From contig CAJUMW010000021.1 in assembly GCA_910587625.1 (NCBI GenBank), positions 1-11,993 on the forward strand: DNA of 11,993 nt, in the 5' to 3' direction. This DNA is from an uncultured Christensenellaceae bacterium. GTDB taxonomy: Bacteria; Bacillota; Clostridia; Christensenellales; Borkfalkiaceae. Positions 6,958 through 11,993 of the stretch are shown piece after piece (the first letter of the stretch is position 1; the number at the start of each line of letters is the position of its first letter). The notes beneath the pieces are model-generated. The model saw only the letters and a program-made list of their open reading frames with translations, was not told the DNA's origin and searched no databases. The translations under genes were made by a program, and so were the position numbers.

Positions 6958-8901
6958 ATGAAAGAAAGAATACGGCAGTTAATCGACCAACTTAATATTT
7001 GGGCGCACGAGTACTATGTGCTTGACAATCCTTCCGTTTCAGACAGCGAGTACGACAGGCTGTATGACGAGCTGAAATCGCTCGAACAGCAGACGGGGGT
7101 AGTTGAACCCGACAGCCCCACTCGAAGGGTTGGCGGAGAACCCATAAAGGGATTTGAACGCCACACGCATATTTCAAGACTTTACAGCCTTGATAAATGC
7201 GTTACCTACGACGAGCTCGACGCATTTTTTACGCGCATAAAAAAAGTTGTGAAAAACCCCGAATATACCGTTGAATATAAGTTTGACGGGTTGACCGTGT
7301 GTCTTACTTACGACGGCGGAAAATTTGTACGGGCAACCACTCGCGGTAACGGAGTGGAAGGAGAGGACGTAACGGCGCAGTGTCTAACCATAAAATCATT
7401 TCCTCTGACAATTGACTATAATGGTTTAGTCGAAGTGCAGGGGGAGGCGGTAATGCGTTTAAGCGTCTTGGAGGAGTACAATAAGACCGCGAAAGAGCAA
7501 CTTAAAAACGCGCGGAACGCCGTTGCGGGAGCAATACGTAACCTCGACCCCAAAATTACTGCGGAACGCAAGCCCGAAATATTGTTTTATAATATAAATT
7601 ATATGAGCGAGGGACATATTCCCACGCAGGAGCAATATTTCGATTTTTTGAAGAGGCAGGGTTTTAAAGTTTATCCGTTTTTGCGCGTTTGCAAGAGTGA
7701 AGATGAGGTAAAAACCGCGATAGAAGAAATTCAAGTCGAGCGCAAAAAAATAGACGTTTTAACCGACGGCGCAGTTATAAAGTTGAATGCGACGCTTCCG
7801 CGCGACGGCATCGGCTATACCGACAAGTTTCCGCGTTGGGCAATGGCGTATAAATTCGAAGCGGAAGAGAGCTTAACGGTTGTAAAGGAAGTAAAATGGC
7901 AGGTAGGCAGAACGGGTAAACTTACTCCGCTTGCGATAGTCGAACCCGTTGAGCTGGGCGGAGCAACCGTGAGGCGCGCAACCTTAAACAATTTCGGCGA
8001 CTTAAAGCGTAAAGACGTAAAAATCGGCAGTAAGGTTTTGATACGGCGCTCTAACGAGGTTATTCCCGAAATACTTAGGGCGGTTGAACATATAGAGGGT
8101 AGCAATGAAGTTGAAAAGCCCGAAGTGTGCCCTTTTTGCGGCAGCAATGTGGTTGAAGCGGGGGCAAATATTTTCTGCCCGAACAAGTATTGTAAACCGC
8201 GCGTCGTTGCAAAAATAGTGCATTTTGCTTGCAAAGACGCTATGGATATCGAGGGGCTTTCCGAAAAGACGGCGGAACAGTTTTACGACGTTTTAAAGCT
8301 CAGGGAATGCTCTGACTTATTCTATATTTCCGCCGAGGATTTAAAGCGTTTGGAGGGCTTTAAAGACAGGAAAGTAGGCAATATATTGGGGTCTATCAAA
8401 AAAAGTAAGGATGTTTCGCTCGATAAATTTTTGCTTGCCCTCGGCATTGACGGGGTGGGCAAGGTTGCCGCAAAGGACTTGGCTAAGGCGTTTAAAAGTT
8501 TAGACGGGCTTGCCGCCGCCTCTCGCGAACAGCTTTTAGAGCTTGAAAATGTGGGGGAAATAACAGCCGACGGCATTTTAAGCTGGTTTGCCGACGAAAA
8601 AAACATTGAAGAAATTTCAAAATTCAAGGCTTTGGGCGTCGACCCTAAAATTACTCAAAACGCAGTTAAATCGGGCATATTCACGGGTCAATTTGTTGTT
8701 TTGACCGGAACACTGCAAACTTTTAAACGCAGCGAGGCGCAAAAAATCATAGAAGAACAGGGCGGAGAATGTCAAAGCTCGGTCACGGGAAAAACTACCC
8801 TTGTAATTGCCGGGGAGTCTGCCGGAAGCAAGCTTGAAAAGGCAAAGAAGCTCGGCATTAAAATAATAGACGAAGCTAATTTTAAAAATATGTTGAACTA
8901 A
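6958..8901 (+). CDS. ligA: NAD+-dependent DNA ligase LigA
   Basis: The 647-residue enzyme seals nicks in duplex DNA during replication and repair, using NAD+ as AMP donor. Domains in order: Ia, with HEYYVLDNPSVSDSEYD (17-33) for NMN binding; adenylation domain with catalytic Lys108 in YKFDG (the KxDG motif), then TRGNGVEGEDVT; OB fold with VGRTGKLTPLAIVEPV; zinc finger CPFC...CPNKYC; helix-hairpin-helix repeats (LGIDGVGKVAAKDL, LENVGEITADGI); and a C-terminal BRCT domain (VLTGTLQTFKRSEAQKII). ATG 6958 matches the family start; GTG 6946 would add four residues. The ribosome binding site is poor (only GTGGG upstream), so translation probably relies on coupling to pcrA, whose stop is 12 bases upstream. 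TRGNG in place of the usual TRGDG, and RRSNEVIP in place of RAGDVIP, mark a divergent but apparently functional lineage. Confidence 0.97.
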   Translation: MKERIRQLIDQLNIWAHEYYVLDNPSVSDSEYDRLYDELKSLEQQTGVVEPDSPTRRVGGEPIKGFERHTHISRLYSLDKCVTYDELDAFFTRIKKVVKNPEYTVEYKFDGLTVCLTYDGGKFVRATTRGNGVEGEDVTAQCLTIKSFPLTIDYNGLVEVQGEAVMRLSVLEEYNKTAKEQLKNARNAVAGAIRNLDPKITAERKPEILFYNINYMSEGHIPTQEQYFDFLKRQGFKVYPFLRVCKSEDEVKTAIEEIQVERKKIDVLTDGAVIKLNATLPRDGIGYTDKFPRWAMAYKFEAEESLTVVKEVKWQVGRTGKLTPLAIVEPVELGGATVRRATLNNFGDLKRKDVKIGSKVLIRRSNEVIPEILRAVEHIEGSNEVEKPEVCPFCGSNVVEAGANIFCPNKYCKPRVVAKIVHFACKDAMDIEGLSEKTAEQFYDVLKLRECSDLFYISAEDLKRLEGFKDRKVGNILGSIKKSKDVSLDKFLLALGIDGVGKVAAKDLAKAFKSLDGLAAASREQLLELENVGEITADGILSWFADEKNIEEISKFKALGVDPKITQNAVKSGIFTGQFVVLTGTLQTFKRSEAQKIIEEQGGECQSSVTGKTTLVIAGESAGSKLEKAKKLGIKIIDEANFKNMLN

Positions 8902-8910
8902 ATAAAATTA

Positions 8911-8948
8911 AAAAACAGGCGAGAATAATTACTTTCGTCTGTTTTTTT
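8911..8948 (+). terminator. Rho-independent terminator after ligA
   Basis: The A-rich left arm (8911-8924, core ACAGGCGA) pairs with the right arm (8933-8946, core TCGTCTGT), with G-T wobbles at 8919/8938 and 8923/8934 and an eight-base loop. A T run extends to 8948. It begins nine bases after the ligA stop and separates the pcrA-ligA unit from the topoisomerase operon. Confidence 0.85.
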
Positions 8949-8956
8949 AAAAATTC

Positions 8957-8985
8957 TTTACAAACTTCACAATATGTGGTATAAT
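8957..8985 (+). promoter_or_regulatory. Strong promoter for the gyrB-gyrA operon
   Basis: TTTACA (8957-8962), a 17-base spacer and a perfect TATAAT (8980-8985) preceded by TGG (extended -10) predict a start near 8992, about 26 bases before the gyrB ATG. An intact strong promoter in front of a damaged gene suggests that the damage is recent or an assembly artefact. Confidence 0.85.
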
Positions 8986-9017
8986 AAGTCGATAAGATTA
9001 CATATATAGGGTATTTT

Positions 9018-10655
9018 ATGGCAGCAAAGAGTTACAATGCAGACGACTTAAAAATTTTAGAGGGGCTTGAAGCCGTGCGTGTTCGTCCGGGAATGTATAT
9101 AGGTTCCACGGGCGTCAAGGGTTTGCACCATATTTTGTGGGAAATCGTTGATAACTCCATTGACGAGGCTGCAAACGGTTACGCAGATGAAATTACCGTC
9201 AAACTGCACGCCGACGGTAAGTTCGACAACGCCAATTATGCGTTTTCAGGCGGACTTCACGGCGTTGGCGCTTCCGTAACCAACGCACTTTCCGAATGGC
9301 TGAAAGTAGAAGTTTACCGCGACTATATCTATAAAATGGACTTTAAAAGCACCTACGATAAAGAGCTTAAAAAATGGCACTGCGGCGTACCTTGCGCCCC
9401 CCTTGCAAACACTCGGCAAAAGACCGGGGAAAAGGGAACTTTTGTACGGTTTATGCCCGACAAGGAAGTTTTCGAAACTGTCGAGTGGAACTATGACACA
9501 ATTTTTAAACGGTTAAAGGAGCTTGCGTTTTTAAACAAGGGCATTAAAATAAATTTTATGGACGAGCGTGAAAAGTTCGAGTTTGAAGAGGACGAGGACG
9601 AAAACGGTGACGTCACCGCAAAAAAGGTGTTGTTGCCTCAAACCCCGCCCGTAACTTTCAAATACGACGGCGGACTTATTGATTTTGTCAAATATCTTAA
9701 CGGGGACAAGTCCGCACTGTATCCCAATCCGCTATATTATTGCGCCATTCAAGACATTAAATTAAAGGGCGCGCCCATCGGCAAAATCAAGGTCGAGTTT
9801 GCACTGTCGCACACTAAGGACGACAACGAAAATCTGTTTTCGTTCGTCAACAATATTTCCACGGTCGAGGGCGGCTATCACGAAACTGGTTTTCACAGCG
9901 GCATTTTAAAGGCAGTAAACGACTACGCCCGCTCGAATAACATTTTAAAGGCAAAGGATCAGAATTTTGTTGCCGACGATATCAAAGAGGGACTTAGTGC
10001 CGTTTTAACGGTAAAAATGGCTAACGTGCAGTTCGAGGGGCAGACCAAGACAAAGCTCGGAAACCCAGAAGTAAAGCAGTGCGTCGAACAGGTCGTAATA
10101 GAGGGAATGCAAAAGCTTATGGCAGAGCGCGGCAGTAAACCCGTGTTCGACAGTATAGCGCAAAAAGCCAAATTTGCCGCAGATGACAGAATTAAACACC
10201 GCGCCGAGCGCGACGTCGCAAAAGCCGCCTCCGAAAACGACGGGCTAAACCTCGTCGGCAAACTTGCGGCGTGTTCGGGCAGAAATCCCGAAATAAACGA
10301 GCTGTTTATCGTCGAGGGTGATTCTGCGGGCGGCACCGCAAAACAGGCGCGAGTAAGACAGTATCAATCGATATTGCCCCTTCGCGGCAAACCTTTGAAC
10401 GTGCAAAAAAAGACCGCGCTTCAAGCCCTTCAAAACGAGGAGATTAAGACGCTTATTTCCGCGATAGGCGCAGGTTTCAACCGTAATTTCGACGTCGAAA
10501 AGTCGCGCTACAAAAAAGTTATAATTTTGTCGGACGCCGATCAGGACGGAATGCATATACGCTGCATACTTTTGACGTTTTTCTTTAAATATATGCGCGA
10601 TTTGGTCAACGCCGGCTGCGTTTATATCGGTATGCCGCCACTCTATAAAGTATAA
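9018..10655 (+). CDS. gyrB: DNA gyrase/topoisomerase subunit B, 5' part of a broken gene (internal deletion, premature stop)
   Basis: GyrB-type subunits hydrolyse ATP to drive strand passage with the A subunit. The 545 residues before the stop contain the GHKL start (EGLEAVRVRPGMYIG), catalytic-base Glu42 and Asn46 in EIVDNSIDEA, SGGLHGVGAS (77-86), the transducer, and the Toprim domain with Glu433 in VEGDSAGG and DADQDG (506-511). Two things are wrong. At residues 63-68 the protein runs from LHADG straight to KFDNANY; about 35 residues are absent, including the DxGRGIP box that holds the adenine ring. Then codon 546 is TAA, directly after PPLYKV, although the frame stays coding to 10988. ATG 9018 follows a weak AGGG site (9008-9011). 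The product should not bind ATP properly and would lack its C-terminal end. GyrB versus a ParE-like second copy cannot be settled here. Confidence 0.9.
   Translation: MAAKSYNADDLKILEGLEAVRVRPGMYIGSTGVKGLHHILWEIVDNSIDEAANGYADEITVKLHADGKFDNANYAFSGGLHGVGASVTNALSEWLKVEVYRDYIYKMDFKSTYDKELKKWHCGVPCAPLANTRQKTGEKGTFVRFMPDKEVFETVEWNYDTIFKRLKELAFLNKGIKINFMDEREKFEFEEDEDENGDVTAKKVLLPQTPPVTFKYDGGLIDFVKYLNGDKSALYPNPLYYCAIQDIKLKGAPIGKIKVEFALSHTKDDNENLFSFVNNISTVEGGYHETGFHSGILKAVNDYARSNNILKAKDQNFVADDIKEGLSAVLTVKMANVQFEGQTKTKLGNPEVKQCVEQVVIEGMQKLMAERGSKPVFDSIAQKAKFAADDRIKHRAERDVAKAASENDGLNLVGKLAACSGRNPEINELFIVEGDSAGGTAKQARVRQYQSILPLRGKPLNVQKKTALQALQNEEIKTLISAIGAGFNRNFDVEKSRYKKVIILSDADQDGMHIRCILLTFFFKYMRDLVNAGCVYIGMPPLYKV
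9204..9221 (+). other. Junction of an in-frame deletion of about 35 codons in gyrB
   Basis: The codons here read LHADGK. In normal GyrB proteins an LHADG-like strand end is followed by the DxGRGIP segment, a helix, and then LHAGGKF. The present sequence joins the first LHA-D-G to the KF after the second LHAGG. The two near-identical LHA-x-G coding stretches would be short direct repeats, a natural site for slippage deletion or for assembly collapse. The frame is kept across the junction. Confidence 0.8.
10653..10655 (+). other. In-frame TAA nonsense codon inside gyrB
   Basis: TAA interrupts ...PPLYKV / KKDIVEYAYDDAEL, with coding sequence continuing in the same frame on both sides. The spacing to the following YAY agrees with intact GyrB proteins as I recall them, so a base substitution in a Lys or Ser codon is likelier than an indel. 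Eight A's follow the T (10654-10661), a context where base-calling errors occur. Confidence 0.9.
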
Positions 10656-10988
10656 AAAAAAGATATCGTAGAGTACGCCTACGACGACGCCGAGCTCGAC
10701 CAAAAGATAAAAAAGGTGGGCAAGGGTTACCAGATTCAGCGCTATAAGGGGCTTGGTGAAATGTCCGCCGAACAACTTTGGGAAACAACTATGAATCCCG
10801 AAACGCGCAATTTAATTCAGGTTACAATAGAAAACGCCGCCGATGCCGCCGACGTAATAGATATGCTTATGGGTGACAAGGTGGACGGCAGAAAGGACTT
10901 TTTGAACAAGAACGCCAATTTCAACAAGGTGGACGGTTTTATAGAGAAAGTTCACTTTGTCAAAAAAGACGGCTCGGAGGTTGACTGA
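10656..10988 (+). pseudogene. gyrB: 3' remainder of gyrB beyond the premature stop (GyrB C-terminal domain)
   Basis: This is the rest of the B subunit, in the same frame as the upstream part. It encodes about 110 residues, including YAYDDAEL and the highly conserved GyrB signature IQRYKGLGEMSAEQLWETTMNPETR, and ends in TGA at 10986-10988. The signature contributes to the Toprim/A-subunit interface and is normally essential. A reading frame could reopen at GTG 10716 (90 residues), but no convincing Shine-Dalgarno sequence precedes it and the fragment alone has no known function. The stop overlaps the gyrA ATG by one base (TGATG), so the original gene was translationally coupled to gyrA. The remainder shows no further damage, which argues for a very recent loss or a sequence error at the stop. 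Confidence 0.85.
10975..10980 (+). promoter_or_regulatory. Ribosome binding site of gyrA inside the gyrB end
   Basis: CGGAGG lies within the last gyrB codons, seven bases before the gyrA ATG. It is strong enough to start gyrA translation independently, which matters because ribosomes translating gyrB would leave at 10655. Confidence 0.75.
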
Positions 10989-11993
10989 TGGCTAAAAAGA
11001 CAAACGGCGTACAGACTTCCATTCCTCAGGGGAATATTTTTGTTCAGCCGATCGAAGAGGTTATGCCAGGCTCGATGTTGCCTTACGCCGAGTTTGTAAT
11101 TCTCGATAGGGCGCTGCCGAGGGTAGAGGACGGGCTTAAACCCGTTCAACGCAGAATTTTATACACTATGTACGAAATGGGCTTGACCCCCGATAAGCCG
11201 CACAAAAAATCTGCGCGCATAGTCGGTGACTGCATGGGTAAATATCACCCTCACGGGGACAGTTCGGTCTACGACGCAATGGTAAGAATGGCTCAACCCT
11301 TCAATATGCGCCGAACGCTTGTCAACGGTCACGGCAACTTCGGCTCGGTCGACGGGGATCCCGCGGCGGCTATGCGTTATACCGAGGCGCGGTTAGAGCC
11401 GCTTGCAATGGAACTTTTGAAGGATCTGGAAAAGGAAACCGTACCATTTTCTTTTAACTTCGACGACTCGCTTTTAGAGCCCGATTTATTGCCGGGCAGG
11501 TTTCCCAACCTTCTTGTAAACGGAGCGAACGGCATTGCGGTAGGGCTTGCAACCAACATTCCCACGCACAACCTTGCGGAGGTTATAGACGGCTGCTGCG
11601 CGTTTATCGACAAACCAACTATTTCGCTCAACGAAATGATGAAAATAATCCCCGGCCCCGATTTTTCCACGGGCGCCTACATTATTGCAAACGAGCTTAA
11701 AAAGGCTTATGAAACGGGCAGGGGCAGAATTACGCTCCGCGCAAAATATGCTGTTGAGCAGGGAGAGGGCGGTAAAAAACTTATTGTTATAACCGAGTTG
11801 CCCTATCAAACAAACAAGGCGGATCTACTGCGTAAAATAATGCTGCTGCGCGAAGATAAAAAGGATTTGCTTTCGGGCATTCTCGACATCGTGGACGAGA
11901 GCGACAGAACGGGTATGCGCGCCGTCATTACGCTGAAAAAGGACGCCGACGTGGACGCGGTGCTCGCGCTGCTGTTTAAGTACACTGATTTGG
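10988..11993 (+). CDS. gyrA: DNA gyrase/topoisomerase subunit A, N-terminal part (runs off the right edge)
   Basis: The first 335 residues of the DNA-cleaving A subunit are present with no frame break. Visible features are the winged-helix breakage domain with DGLKPVQRRILYTMYEMGLTPD (48-69), KSARIVGDCMGKYHPHGDSSVYDAMV (74-99), and the catalytic tyrosine Tyr131 in AAAMRYTEAR, which forms the covalent link to DNA. Then come FPNLLVNGANGIAVGLATNIP and the tower-domain region (ITELPYQTNKADLLRK). The quinolone pocket has Ser92 and Asp96 (Ser83/Asp87 in E. coli GyrA), the usual susceptible-type residues. The start ATG overlaps the gyrB stop by one base and has its own CGGAGG. The C-terminal beta-pinwheel with the GyrA-box, which would separate GyrA from ParC, lies outside the window. 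The N-terminus (VMPGSMLPYAEFVILDRALPRVEDG) differs from the classic YAMSVIVGRALPDVRDG, hinting at a second, ParC-like copy. Confidence 0.92.
   Translation, partial: MAKKTNGVQTSIPQGNIFVQPIEEVMPGSMLPYAEFVILDRALPRVEDGLKPVQRRILYTMYEMGLTPDKPHKKSARIVGDCMGKYHPHGDSSVYDAMVRMAQPFNMRRTLVNGHGNFGSVDGDPAAAMRYTEARLEPLAMELLKDLEKETVPFSFNFDDSLLEPDLLPGRFPNLLVNGANGIAVGLATNIPTHNLAEVIDGCCAFIDKPTISLNEMMKIIPGPDFSTGAYIIANELKKAYETGRGRITLRAKYAVEQGEGGKKLIVITELPYQTNKADLLRKIMLLREDKKDLLSGILDIVDESDRTGMRAVITLKKDADVDAVLALLFKYTDL

Noticed and set aside
10653..10655. Recoded or read-through TAA in gyrB as a genuine regulatory device
   Set aside because: TAA ends seven other genes in the window, so it is not a sense codon here. 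No recoding signal is visible, and the same gene has a second lesion, so decay or sequence error is simpler.
4659..10788. Long open frames on the minus strand opposite pcrA, ligA and gyrB
   Set aside because: They lie wholly opposite well-identified coding genes, have no ribosome binding sites or recognisable domains, and are explained by the codon pattern of the real genes.
1..11993. Mobile element, CRISPR array, prophage or defence cluster
   Set aside because: No transposase, integrase, terminal inverted repeats, spaced direct repeats or defence-type domains were seen on either strand; the tRNA-Leu is intact with no duplicated 3' end suggesting an attachment site.

Overview
This window reads as ordinary core chromosome of a Gram-positive bacterium of the Clostridia type (Bacillota), at moderate-to-low GC. 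The signs are a single-domain QueF, an rpsU with the Firmicutes-style N-terminus, a pcrA-ligA pair, AGGAGG-type ribosome binding sites, and sigma-A-like promoters with exactly 17-base spacers and extended -10 elements. No mobile element, CRISPR array, prophage or defence system is visible. All protein genes are on the + strand; one tRNA is on the - strand.

Layout. Bases 1-872 hold the end of a queuosine (preQ1) operon: the 3' part of queC and a complete queF, closed by a perfect hairpin that also faces the convergent tRNA-Leu(UAG) at 938-1020. Bases 1181-3864 hold a two-gene ABC exporter-type unit, a MacB/LolD-like ATPase and an FtsX-family permease that overlap by one base, with no sensor kinase or regulator beside them. 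A very strong promoter at 3901-3929 drives rpsU (ribosomal protein S21), which ends in a textbook terminator. A small, charged, unrecognised protein follows at 4238-4615. Next come pcrA (DNA helicase) and ligA (NAD+-dependent DNA ligase), 12 bases apart and so probably one transcript. The best promoter for this pair puts the transcription start almost on the pcrA ATG, which has no Shine-Dalgarno sequence. After a terminator at 8911-8948, a type IIA topoisomerase operon, gyrB-gyrA (or the equivalent parE-parC-like second pair), runs off the right edge.

The most notable point is that the B subunit is broken twice as written. About 35 residues are missing in frame from the ATPase domain, including the adenine-contacting D-x-G-R-G-I-P box, and an in-frame TAA at 10653-10655 interrupts the Toprim/C-terminal part. 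The reading frame continues cleanly after both lesions, and the A subunit next door is intact as far as it is visible. Either the topoisomerase pair is recently inactivated (plausible if it is a second copy), or the assembly is wrong at two points. The sequence alone cannot decide this.

Functional themes: tRNA modification (queC, queF), translation (tRNA-Leu, rpsU), an envelope or peptide-related ABC transporter of unknown substrate, and DNA repair and topology (pcrA, ligA, gyrB/gyrA).
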